Positions 7,365 through 15,001 of a stretch of DNA of 64,000 nucleotides are shown here, piece by piece. The DNA lies in contig NZ_JAEHHL010000002.1 in the NCBI RefSeq assembly GCF_016623495.1, positions 1 through 64,000 on the forward strand, written 5' to 3'. Position 1 is the stretch's first letter. Each line of letters starts with the position of its first letter. Position numbers and translations under genes: made by a program. The DNA comes from Thermohalobaculum xanthum. GTDB taxonomy: Bacteria > Pseudomonadota > Alphaproteobacteria > Rhodobacterales > Rhodobacteraceae. The notes beneath the pieces were generated by a model. It did no database searches, was not told the DNA's origin, and saw only the letters and a program-made list of their open reading frames with translations.

Positions 7365-8846
7365 CTATGCGTCGTTTGAGCCGCACAATCCCACGACGTT
7401 ATGAACTGAAACAGGCCTTTGGAAGCCCTTAAGATCCAACACACCGATGGATGCGACCTCGATACGCTCCTCCACCTTCACGAGCACTCTCGGCGAAATC
7501 AGGATCTGCCCGTCTGCCGCTTCGTCGCACAGTCGAGCGGCCAAATTGCAGACAGTACCGATCGCGCTGTAATCGAGCCGCTCTTCGAAGCCGATCGTGC
7601 CCAAGGTGGCGTAGCCGCCAGCTATGCCGGCACCACATCCCAAGTCCCATCCGCGCTTCCGCCAACCCAAGGCGAGCGCGCCGACGGAATCCCGGATGTC
7701 GATCGCCATCCGGATTGCCTGAAGTTCATGCTCTTCAATCGGGACGGGAGCGTTGAACAGGACCATCGCGCCGTCACCGGCGAAGTGCTCGATCGTGCCG
7801 TCATAAGCCGTGATCGCACGCCCGAGCTCCACGTGATACTCGCGCAGGACCTGCATGACCTCCTCGGGATCGGCCGTCTCGGTGAACGCAGTGAACCCGC
7901 GCAGATCCACGTAGACGACCGTGATCTCCGAGCGTCGCGTCTTCAACGGATCGTCGGCCTCTCCGGCCATGATCAGGTTGCTGATCTTGGGAGAGAGGAA
8001 CCGGGTCAGCTTGGACATGCGGCCAATCTGATCGACTTGATCTGCAACCCGCGTCTCCAGGGTCTTGTTCCAATCTGCAAGCTGGCCTGCCTGATCTTCC
8101 ACCTGCCGGCTCTTCTCCCGAATCTCGGCAAACAATCTGGCATTCTCGATCGCGATCACTGCCTGGTCGGCGAATGTCTCGACCATCGCGATCTGCTCGG
8201 GAGTGAAGGAGCCCCGCTCGAAGCGGAAGAGGATTAGGGCGCCAATTGGGTCGCTCCCACGCATCAGGGGGACGCCGAGTGCCGAGTGAAAGCCCATTAG
8301 TTTCTGAGCCTCGTGGCGGGTGAACTCCTTGTCGCGCAGCACGTCCGGAATATGCACCGTACACCCCTCGATCATGGTGCGCCCGTAGACCGAGCCGCGG
8401 TCCGGCTTCTCTGAATACCGTTCGAAATCTGCCTTCCATTCCGCCTTGCAGCCGTAGGTGGCCGCCAGTCGGTAGATATCGCCGTCACGATGGCGGAGTG
8501 TGCCGATATCGGCGTGGCCCAGCCGTGACGCCGTTTTCAGGAGCATTTCAAGCACCTGTGGGAGAGCACCGGCAGAGCGGCTGATGAGCTTCAGGACCTC
8601 TGATGTGGCTCCCTGGATGTCGCGCGACAGCTGAAGCTCGCGGGTTGTCTTCTCAAGCGCTTCAGAGAGCTCGTTCATGCGGGCTTCGAGCCGCTGTCGC
8701 GAGTCGTCAGGGTCGGTGTTCGTGTCCGTCGGCGTGGATCCGGGTTTCGCGGCATCGACCCGTCCCTGAATGCCGTCGGCTGTGCTTCGCGGTCCCACGA
8801 GCCTCTCCCGAAACCTGAAGGATTCAAGCCTTATTAATCCTATCAT
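7365..8846 (-). CDS. GAF-domain class III adenylate/guanylate cyclase
   Basis: A 493-aa soluble cyclase. Residues about 50-75 form a coiled coil, about 80-240 a GAF sensor domain (SALGVPLMRG, PEQIAMVETFADQAVIAIEN), 240-285 a helical linker ending TRFLSPKISN, and 300-490 the catalytic domain. Both metal-binding aspartates are present (VYVDLRGF, Asp314; HFAGDGAM, Asp358) as are the transition-state Asn434 and Arg438 in NLAAR, so one chain can supply a complete homodimeric site. DYSAIG favours the adenylate-cyclase side, but specificity is uncertain. The start is ambiguous: ATG 8846 is used; a GTG at 8882 adds 12 residues. No strong ribosome site supports either. It stands alone, with no downstream effector gene adjacent. 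Confidence 0.85.
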   Translation of the reverse strand: MIGLIRLESFRFRERLVGPRSTADGIQGRVDAAKPGSTPTDTNTDPDDSRQRLEARMNELSEALEKTTRELQLSRDIQGATSEVLKLISRSAGALPQVLEMLLKTASRLGHADIGTLRHRDGDIYRLAATYGCKAEWKADFERYSEKPDRGSVYGRTMIEGCTVHIPDVLRDKEFTRHEAQKLMGFHSALGVPLMRGSDPIGALILFRFERGSFTPEQIAMVETFADQAVIAIENARLFAEIREKSRQVEDQAGQLADWNKTLETRVADQVDQIGRMSKLTRFLSPKISNLIMAGEADDPLKTRRSEITVVYVDLRGFTAFTETADPEEVMQVLREYHVELGRAITAYDGTIEHFAGDGAMVLFNAPVPIEEHELQAIRMAIDIRDSVGALALGWRKRGWDLGCGAGIAGGYATLGTIGFEERLDYSAIGTVCNLAARLCDEAADGQILISPRVLVKVEERIEVASIGVLDLKGFQRPVSVHNVVGLCGSNDA

Positions 8847-9227
8847 GGCGCCGAGAATTACTTGAGCGCAAACGGGACACACTCAAGAATGTGGATCTTA
8901 CAGCGGCGCCGATCCGTCCATGTCGGTTTTGGCTCGAGAGTTGATTATTTGGTGGATTTGGTCGGAGGACGCTCTCGTAGGCCCAGCCGACCTTCGCATT
9001 ACGCGCAGCGAACGTCTGCTTCCCGCCCAATCCGGCCGTCGTGTCGGCGTCGATCTCGGCCCTTAGCGGTCATCCGTCCTCGCTGCGGCGAAGGACAACT
9101 GCCCTCCCACAATGGTCGTCAAGGGCACCGCGGCGAATGACCGTTCGGGGCTCAGAGCAGTCGTTCGCTGCACGGCGCACCAACGACCGCTCTGCGGACG
9201 AAGCCGACATTTCTGCCGGCTCCAAGT
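8847..9227. other. Intergenic stretch with two dispersed repeats
   Basis: No gene is supported. It holds repeat copies S2 (9006-9062) and R2 (from 9155), the latter running up to and slightly over the 3' end of the DUF3604 gene. Confidence 0.5.
9006..9062. repeat. Dispersed intergenic repeat, copy S2
   Basis: Starts CAGCGAACGTCTGCTTCCCG and ends GTCGGCGTCGATCTCGGCCC, aligning without large gaps to 6269-6324. Confidence 0.55.
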
Positions 9228-9238
9228 TCAGCTTCCGG
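9155..9238. repeat. Dispersed intergenic repeat, copy R2
   Basis: Matches 468-544, sharing GCGGACGAAGCCGACATTT exactly and the CAGCTTCCGG end. Its last bases overlap the stop codon of the DUF3604 gene (9228-9230). Confidence 0.6.
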
Positions 9239-11132
9239 GCGTGTACCAGATCGGCGACGTGTAGGCGCGGTCCTGCTGGGCCATCACCGCGTCCTCTGGC
9301 AGGTCGATATTGCCGTAGAACGCCTGATCGTAGGCGAGCCAGGAGGGCGTCGGGATCTCCAGTACGCGTACATAATAGTAGGCACGCTGCGCGGGGTCGA
9401 ATTCGGGGTCGACCCAGTGGCCGCCAAGCGCGGCCGCGCCGATCGTGTTGGTGAAATCCGCGCCCTGCACCGTGCTGCCCACGGGCGGCAGCTTGCCGTC
9501 CGCACCCAGGGCGCGGTCGCCCGACCAGGCCACGTCGAACACCTTGGTCTGCGGCTCGCCATCGGCCCCGACCCAGCCCTTGACGACCTGGATCCGGTCC
9601 AGGTTCGCCCCGTCCGGGTCGCGCAAGGCGCGGATCATCAGCGTGGGCGCGGCGCCCTCGGGTCCCGCGAACAGGTCGCCGCCCATCGGCACGCCGCGGG
9701 CATAGCCCGTCTCGGCGAAGTCGGGGCGGTGAACCTCTCCAGCCTCGAAGTCCCAGCCGGCGAAGACGCGCACGGTGATGCGCGAGCCTGTGGTGGCGTA
9801 AACCTCCTTGCGCTTGAACGCATCCCAGATCGCCTCGCGCGTGTTCTCCCGCGCCCATGCGGCGGCGAGGCCGGAGGCAAGCGTCTCGTAGTGCCGGATC
9901 GCGATGTCCTCGCCCAGAATGACCGGCTGGACGATGAAATCCTTGTAGCGCGCCGCGCCGGTGCCCGGCTCCACGATGCTCGCCTTGCCGAAGAAATTGT
10001 CCTCTCGAGTCGTGGCAAGCGACGTGTGGCTGTCCGTCGCGCCGATCAGGCCGAACTTGAAGGGGTTGGCGCCGATCTCCGCCTCGTATTTCAGGCCCCG
10101 CGCCAGCGCCTGCCGCGCGTATTCCCGCGGCAGCATGTCCGGTGTCTTAAGCTCGGTGCCGAAATTGCCGCGATCCCAAGTGTAGTAATCGGCGAACTCG
10201 TCGTTCGGGCTCAGGGCCGGGTGGGTCTCGCCGTCGCCCTTGATCTGGGTGACCTCGTAGAGCGGCTCCCACCGCGTTCGTCGCTCGGCGTAGGCAATAT
10301 CAATCGGCTCGCCGTTCATCCGCACATCGTCGAACATCAGCCCGTTGGAGAGGTTTCCGTTATGGGCAAAGGCCATGACGCGCCCGCCGGTGTCGGCTTC
10401 ATAGGCCTCCATCCAGTCCCACAGATCCTCCGGATCCGTGCTGTTATAGGTGGAAAAGGGCACCAGGCCCTCGACCCTGTCGGCGTCGTCGCGGAACATA
10501 ACGACCCGATGCAGGTTGTTCGCGTCCGGCCCCGAGGACCATTCGAACCCGTGGATCGCCGAAAAGACGCCGGGCGCGTTGTGGCGCTCGGCGCTGTCGA
10601 CGATGCGGTTCCACATCGTGCGCTGCAGGGTGTCGTCCTGGATCATGTCGACCGCCTCGTTGAGCGCGGCACCCCACTCGATATAGGCCGCGATCGGATC
10701 GCCGCCCTTGACCATGTCATGCAGCTTGCGGCCCCAGTCGTTGGCGAGCAGGCCGGGATTCGACTCCGCGATCATCGGCGCGAGGCCAAGGTTCTCGGCA
10801 TGATCCGCGACGACGAGGAAATCCAGCGGCCGGATCAGCTGCGCGTACTCGCCCATGGACGCGCGCACCTTCTCGCCGCGCGCGAAGCGGAACGCCTCGT
10901 CCGGGCCGAGGGTGTTGCCGATCATGCCGGCGTCGGTCGAGTAAGATGTATGCAGGTGCGTGTCGCCCCAGAACACGCGGTTCGGGTAGGACTGGTCGAG
11001 GAAGGGCGAATACTGACGCGCGCCAAGCTTCACGTCGTCCTCCTGGATCGCGACGTCGCCCACGTAGCCTTGCGCCAATGCTGCACTCGCAAAAAGTACA
11101 GACAGCCCCAAACCTTGCAAAACAGCTTTCAT
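9228..11132 (-). CDS. Secreted DUF3604 (PHP-like) protein
   Basis: A 634-aa exported protein. Residues 1-20 form a cleavable signal peptide (LGLSVLFASAALA before QG). GDTHLHTSYSTD (56-67) and FLVVADHAENLG (105-116) are the PHP-like metal-binding motifs of DUF3604, and ATDSHT later supplies another likely ligand. Length is usual for the family, whose activity is not established; a metal-dependent hydrolase of the periplasm is the usual guess. The ATG at 11132 is followed by a normal hydrophobic leader. A perfect TTGAT-N4-ATCAA box lies 61 bp upstream, suggesting oxygen- or nitric-oxide-dependent control by an FNR-type regulator. No operon partner is adjacent. Confidence 0.85.
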   Translation of the reverse strand: MKAVLQGLGLSVLFASAALAQGYVGDVAIQEDDVKLGARQYSPFLDQSYPNRVFWGDTHLHTSYSTDAGMIGNTLGPDEAFRFARGEKVRASMGEYAQLIRPLDFLVVADHAENLGLAPMIAESNPGLLANDWGRKLHDMVKGGDPIAAYIEWGAALNEAVDMIQDDTLQRTMWNRIVDSAERHNAPGVFSAIHGFEWSSGPDANNLHRVVMFRDDADRVEGLVPFSTYNSTDPEDLWDWMEAYEADTGGRVMAFAHNGNLSNGLMFDDVRMNGEPIDIAYAERRTRWEPLYEVTQIKGDGETHPALSPNDEFADYYTWDRGNFGTELKTPDMLPREYARQALARGLKYEAEIGANPFKFGLIGATDSHTSLATTREDNFFGKASIVEPGTGAARYKDFIVQPVILGEDIAIRHYETLASGLAAAWARENTREAIWDAFKRKEVYATTGSRITVRVFAGWDFEAGEVHRPDFAETGYARGVPMGGDLFAGPEGAAPTLMIRALRDPDGANLDRIQVVKGWVGADGEPQTKVFDVAWSGDRALGADGKLPPVGSTVQGADFTNTIGAAALGGHWVDPEFDPAQRAYYYVRVLEIPTPSWLAYDQAFYGNIDLPEDAVMAQQDRAYTSPIWYTPGS

Positions 11133-11192
11133 GGTATTCCCGCCTGCAAAAGATACCCTGACACAGGCTGCAAATATCCTGGGTTAGACGCA

Positions 11193-11206
11193 TTGATCAT
11201 GATCAA
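11193..11206 (-). promoter_or_regulatory. FNR/CRP-type box upstream of the DUF3604 gene
   Basis: TTGATCATGATCAA is a perfect 14-bp palindrome matching the FNR/FnrL consensus TTGAT-N4-ATCAA. It is centred 67 bp before the start codon at 11132. The family of regulators recognising this half site includes FnrL and Dnr-type proteins; which one acts here cannot be told. Confidence 0.7.
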
Positions 11207-11364
11207 AGCAAGCTGTTCATCTCGCGCGGCGATCAAGAAACGTGAAGGCAATCGAAGGATGCTTTAAAGTGCGCAAAGGGACGCGTTCGTCGGCTTTGGG
11301 CTCGCAGCGGACCTTGGCGGCGCGAGGCCCCGATGGCAGCAATGGGCCGGAAGCGGCCGACCGT

Positions 11365-11425
11365 CCATTGTCGGCTTCGTCCGCGGAGGCGCCGTTCATG
11401 ATCGGAGCAGCGGATCACCGCTCTC
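11365..11425. repeat. Dispersed intergenic repeat, inverted copy R3
   Basis: TGTCGGCTTCGTCCGCGGA is the reverse complement of the core of R1 and R2 with one end substitution. The copy is more decayed than the others and runs into S3. Confidence 0.45.
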
Positions 11426-11466
11426 CGTCCGCAGCCGACCGTTGCGCCGGCGTCGCTCTCGGCCCG
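11401..11466. repeat. Dispersed intergenic repeat, copy S3
   Basis: Ends in GCGCCGGCGTCGCTCTCGGC, aligning to the 3' half of S1 and S2. Confidence 0.5.
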
Positions 11467-11510
11467 TAGGTGCCACAGCTAATCGTCGCATCGAATGACC
11501 GCTTCGAACC

Positions 11511-11530
11511 GATTCTGTTGAATAAATCGG
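11511..11530. mobile_element. Solo IS5-like inverted-repeat end (scar)
   Basis: GATTCTGTTGAATAAATCGG strongly resembles the terminal repeat of IS5-family (IS903-type) elements as I remember it (GGCTTTGTTGAATAAATC). No transposase or second end is visible nearby, so this would be a remnant. It lies 81 bp beyond the 3' end of the ion-channel gene. Confidence 0.4.
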
Positions 11531-11611
11531 TGCTGTGGCATGGTGGGATAGCCACGCAAATGAGGCCTCAGCGGCCACTCGGGAGGCGTATCGAACGACG
11601 CGAGCAAGTCG

Positions 11612-12682
11612 TCAGAGCGCGAACGAGACCGTGAGCACAATGAGCAATGAGATCGGATAAAGAGGTCGGGACCAGTAGTTAATGCGCTCGACGCGTGCCA
11701 CCGTACTGTGCTTGGCAATGTATGAATGTAAGACGGTCTGTACTAGGCTGAAAAACACCAAGAGCGTCGACAGCAGGATGAACTGATCGATCCGCGTGAA
11801 ATAAGGAACCTTGGGCAAGAGCACGGCAGTCGCGAATAAATAGGCGACGAGCGTAAGAAAGCCCGTCGCCGCGATGCCTATGCTTGTGCCAACTTCCTTC
11901 GAATCAATCCAGCGCGGCACCCACGACATAGCGACAATAAGACAGAGTGGGACGATCAACTTCCAAAAATAATAGTTCGGGATGCGCTCGACCGTGAGTT
12001 CAAGAATGAAACCCGCGGTTCCGACCTCCCCTTTGACCGGGAAGTAGCCGCGGGGCTCTGCCATCCAATCCACGACCCGGAAATCGGGAAGCGAGAAGGT
12101 CTCGGCAATCCCGGAGCGGCGGCCATGCGGCCCAGAAGCGGGAACCATATGTACCTCGGACTCAAACAGGCCGGCGGCGACCATGTGAATTGTCAGCTTT
12201 TGCCGATCAAGGGGAAACTCCCGAAGGTCGAAGGGTTGCGAGAACCAGCCCCACGTCTTCTGCCGCAGCACGACTGTTCCGTCCGGCAAGACCTCGACAA
12301 ACGACGGCAAGGCGTTCCATGCTTGCTGCTGGTTGACGATGCCGAGACGCGGAGTCCATACAGCACTCGTGGGAACGACCTTAGGTCCAGGGCCCGCATG
12401 GGCAAGGGACGGATCGCGCCACGTCGCCGCGTAATAGATGCCGGCCGAGAAGCTCTGGTTCGCAGAATCGACCGTATCGACGTCGAGGACATAGATTGCG
12501 GCGCCGACTTTGGTCGGCTCGCCCCATTTAGTGGGGCGAGGATGCATGGGCGTATTTGGAAGTTGGGAGGCACTTTGCTGGCCAGCGATCTCTCCGCTAG
12601 GGTCGGGAAGTTGCGCCGGTGCGGGCGTCTGAAAAAGAACAATCAGGACGAGAGTCCCTACGAAACAGAAAACCGTCTTCAT
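11612..12682 (-). CDS. Bacterial pentameric ligand-gated ion channel (Cys-loop receptor homologue)
   Basis: A 356-aa membrane protein of the GLIC/ELIC family. Residues 1-23 are a signal peptide, followed by a beta-sandwich ligand domain with the conserved Pro-loop region FDLREFPLDRQKLTI (151-165; no flanking cysteines, as in other bacterial members). Four helices follow: M1 about 237-257 (FWKLIVPLCLIV), M2 264-289, M3 297-322, M4 339-355. The M2-M3 link LPKVPYFT closely resembles GLIC LPKTPYMT. Glu263 aligns with the intracellular selectivity glutamate of GLIC, suggesting cation selectivity. The frame is open to a TTG/ATG at 12751/12748; I prefer 12682 because the signal peptide starts there, though the ribosome site is weak. 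Insertion-sequence scars flank the gene on both sides. Ligand unknown; proton or a small amine are possibilities. Confidence 0.88.
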   Translation of the reverse strand: MKTVFCFVGTLVLIVLFQTPAPAQLPDPSGEIAGQQSASQLPNTPMHPRPTKWGEPTKVGAAIYVLDVDTVDSANQSFSAGIYYAATWRDPSLAHAGPGPKVVPTSAVWTPRLGIVNQQQAWNALPSFVEVLPDGTVVLRQKTWGWFSQPFDLREFPLDRQKLTIHMVAAGLFESEVHMVPASGPHGRRSGIAETFSLPDFRVVDWMAEPRGYFPVKGEVGTAGFILELTVERIPNYYFWKLIVPLCLIVAMSWVPRWIDSKEVGTSIGIAATGFLTLVAYLFATAVLLPKVPYFTRIDQFILLSTLLVFFSLVQTVLHSYIAKHSTVARVERINYWSRPLYPISLLIVLTVSFAL

Positions 12683-13132
12683 GAGATCGTGCCCATTTCT
12701 ACCGCCGGTGCGGCGACGGCGCCGTTCTCCGTTTGACTGTTGAGGCATCAATTTCTGCTAAGGTTCGCACTACTTGTCATTGATACTAGGCGGCCCGGTC
12801 TGAATGCTCCCGATTGAAGGTTAGTCCAAAATGAACCTCTGGGCACTCCTCTCCTTCCGGAAACGTGCCCGAGAATTCGCACTCACATTGGATAAGTTTC
12901 ACGGGTCAGGACCCGGCTTCCCTGCCCCCCCTTAAACGAATTCCTGTCGTGGCTCCGGTTATGCACAAACTCATAGGACCAGATACGGTTGAACCGTTCG
13001 CCGCGAATTTGTGCGAGCGTACGCCAAAAAAAGATCTTTACGGAAATGTCCTGCGCCGCAGCCATCAGCGGTAAACGCGCGCGCCTCAGTCATCCCGCAA
13101 CGGGCTCCAAACGTCTCGTTCATCTCGCTCGA
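12683..13132. other. Intergenic gap with a transposase relic
   Basis: Apart from the IS3-type fragment at 12931-13005 nothing is recognised. Base composition is lower in GC than the genes to the right. Confidence 0.5.
12931..13005 (-). pseudogene. Fragment of an IS3-family transposase (OrfB)
   Basis: The leftward frame reads RGERFNRIWSYEFVHNRSHD, which parallels the start of the integrase core of IS3 OrfB proteins (typically RNHVWSYDFV.DRTHDG). The similarity stops after about 25 codons and the frame closes at 12883, so only a decayed scrap remains. It lies upstream of the ion-channel gene. Confidence 0.5.
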
Positions 13133-14170
13133 CTAATGCAGCCGCGTGATTTCCGGGAACGTCCAGCTTCCATCGAGAATCTCTGATCGAGGTTCATAGA
13201 GACGCACAGTGTAGTTCCAGCCTGGCGTGATCGGAATGCAGTTGATGCGGCCATCCTCGCAGCCGCCGAAATGGATGGTGTAGGAGCCATCGTCGTTCGG
13301 CGTCGCCGAGGTGTTGTTGTAGCTATTCCGGCCGAGCGCATTTGGCTCGAGATAGCCGTCGGCGTTGTATACTGTGATGGACCAGAAGGCGTCGACCGGC
13401 ACGTCCTTCACGGTGACCGCGTGCGGGGTGTCGCCGTCGTTCGCCGCGACGCTGTCGATGATCGCGCTTGCTGTTCGGGCCGGCTGTCCGGCCCAGCCCG
13501 CGAGGGCGCCGACCATGTGGTCTATGGGGTCGACCTCGTCCTTTCGGCCGAAGGCGCGGGCCGCGTCGAAGCCGATGGCGCTTGCGAGATCGTTCAGCGC
13601 GTTTCGCGCCTCGGCCAGGCTGTCGAGATCCCAGTCCGGCGCCTCGAACGGCCCCGGACCGCCGCCCGTCACCGCGATGCCGTCCTGCGCCGCGTGGGCG
13701 GCGGCAAGGTCATCCGACGCGGCCGCGTCGACGAAGGTGCGGAAGAGGATCATGGCGAAACGCGTGCCGACATCCTCCTCCGTCAGCGTGTAGGTTCCGG
13801 GAGATGCCTCCACGAACCCGTAGTGATCCTGGCTGATGACCAGCATGGACTGGAAGCGCCCCCCGATCTCGGGCAGCGTGACCGTCGCGGGCTCGGACAG
13901 GTCGAGCACGACGGCCGAATAGAGCGTGTCCTGGTTCGCCCGGATCACGGGCTGCGGCGCGTCGGCGGACACGGGCTCACGGAAATGGATGAACTCTCCG
14001 ATGCCGATGCCATGGGTGGCCATGTTGAGCCGGAACATGTGATCGGACTCGGCGCGCACGAGGTTTTCGAGCGTGACCTCCTCGGCCGCCGCGAGGCCCG
14101 GCAGGCAGAGGCCGAGGGCAATCGCGGCGGCGGAGAGGCGGGTCATGATCGGGCAGGCGGAGCGTCTCAT
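13133..14170 (-). CDS. DUF1254/DUF1214 periplasmic protein, copy 1
   Basis: A 345-aa exported protein with a signal peptide (AAAIALGLCLPGLAAA). The DUF1254 half has HFREPVSADAPQPVIRANQD and TLYSAVVLDLSE; the DUF1214 half has VDAFWSITVYNADGYLEPN and YTVRLYEPRSEILDGSWTFP, both typical. GAGGAG lies six bases before the ATG. The function of the family is not settled. It is the last gene of a seven-gene leftward set and is a paralogue of the protein at 16924-17991; the two share the NxDTLYS, FWSxxxYNA and GWNYTVRLY elements but only moderate overall similarity. The barrel gene upstream is 10 bp away. Confidence 0.85.
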   Translation of the reverse strand: MRRSACPIMTRLSAAAIALGLCLPGLAAAEEVTLENLVRAESDHMFRLNMATHGIGIGEFIHFREPVSADAPQPVIRANQDTLYSAVVLDLSEPATVTLPEIGGRFQSMLVISQDHYGFVEASPGTYTLTEEDVGTRFAMILFRTFVDAAASDDLAAAHAAQDGIAVTGGGPGPFEAPDWDLDSLAEARNALNDLASAIGFDAARAFGRKDEVDPIDHMVGALAGWAGQPARTASAIIDSVAANDGDTPHAVTVKDVPVDAFWSITVYNADGYLEPNALGRNSYNNTSATPNDDGSYTIHFGGCEDGRINCIPITPGWNYTVRLYEPRSEILDGSWTFPEITRLH

Positions 14171-14180
14171 CTCGATCTCC

Positions 14181-14987
14181 TCATCGCGGGAACAGGAGGG
14201 TGAACTGGAGGCGGAACCGGAAACCCTCGGGCCCGTTGTCGGGCGCGGTCGCCCAGTATCCAACGCCCCCCTGGAGGCTGACGGGCAGGCCGCCGAGCAG
14301 CAGCATCTTGCTGGCCGAGACATTGACCGGCACCGCCCAGTCGTTCGCGGTCCAGTCATAGGCACTCTCGCTCTGGATCGAGAACGTCCAGGCCGTATCG
14401 GTCGTGTATGCAGCGAAGGGCTGCATGAAGGTGCGGTTGATATCCGAGCGGTCGCCATCCCCAGCGAACGACCAGACATGGTTGACGAGGGCGCCCGCAG
14501 TCCAGGGCCCCCGCTGGACGAGCCCTACCGCGGTCGGGCCCGCGCCCCATTTCTCGGCGCCGAGGAGATCGTCGGTCGCGGTCGGCAGCAGCAGGATCGG
14601 GCCGACGCCCCAGGTGAAGCCGCCTTCGGTGATCTTCGAGGGCGAGAGGAACAGGCTCGTCGACATGTCGCCGAGTCCGAACTGCGAGCCTGCGCCAGGA
14701 AAGATGTCCTCCTGCCAGGTCACGGGGACGATCGTCCGCGTGATCAGGTTCCAGTCCTCGGTCACGCCGAACGGGATGACCGGCTGGATGTTGGTCGTCA
14801 GGCGGTCACCTGCGTCCTGCGGGCCGATATTACGGTCCCAGTTCATCTGCAACGGGATCGACACCAGCGAAGCGAGCGGATTGGCGAGTTCCTGCGCGAG
14901 GTCGTCGAGGTCGAGGGCCTCCTGCGCAATGGCTGAGCCCGCGAGCGTGAGGTTGGTCGAGATCGCGAGGGTGAGGAGGACCTTCAT
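14181..14987 (-). CDS. Outer-membrane barrel protein of DUF1254 loci
   Basis: A 268-aa protein with a signal peptide (LLTLAISTNLTLAGSAIAQ) followed by alternating amphipathic strands (LITRTIVPVTWQ, WGVGPILLLPTATDD, PFAAYTTDTAWTFSIQSE) ending in aromatic FRLQFTLLF, the usual signature of a porin-like barrel. Proteins of this kind are often annotated as transporter or phenol-degradation MetA-like. GAGAGG precedes the ATG at 14987; an in-frame ATG at 15005 overlaps the stop of the upstream gene. A role in moving hydrophobic compounds across the outer membrane is inferred from fold and neighbours only. Confidence 0.75.
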   Translation of the reverse strand: MKVLLTLAISTNLTLAGSAIAQEALDLDDLAQELANPLASLVSIPLQMNWDRNIGPQDAGDRLTTNIQPVIPFGVTEDWNLITRTIVPVTWQEDIFPGAGSQFGLGDMSTSLFLSPSKITEGGFTWGVGPILLLPTATDDLLGAEKWGAGPTAVGLVQRGPWTAGALVNHVWSFAGDGDRSDINRTFMQPFAAYTTDTAWTFSIQSESAYDWTANDWAVPVNVSASKMLLLGGLPVSLQGGVGYWATAPDNGPEGFRFRLQFTLLFPR

Positions 14988-15001
14988 GTTTACCTCTCGC
15001 T

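Larger units (their letters stand above)
11133..11611. other. Regulatory and repeat-rich gap
   Basis: Contains the FNR-type box (11193-11206), inverted copy R3, repeat S3 and an insertion-sequence-like end at 11511-11530. I see no gene. Confidence 0.5.

Noticed and set aside
12883-13065. A complete small gene encoding 60 residues
   Set aside because: Only the middle resembles a transposase and the frame ends shortly after, so it is better read as a relic.
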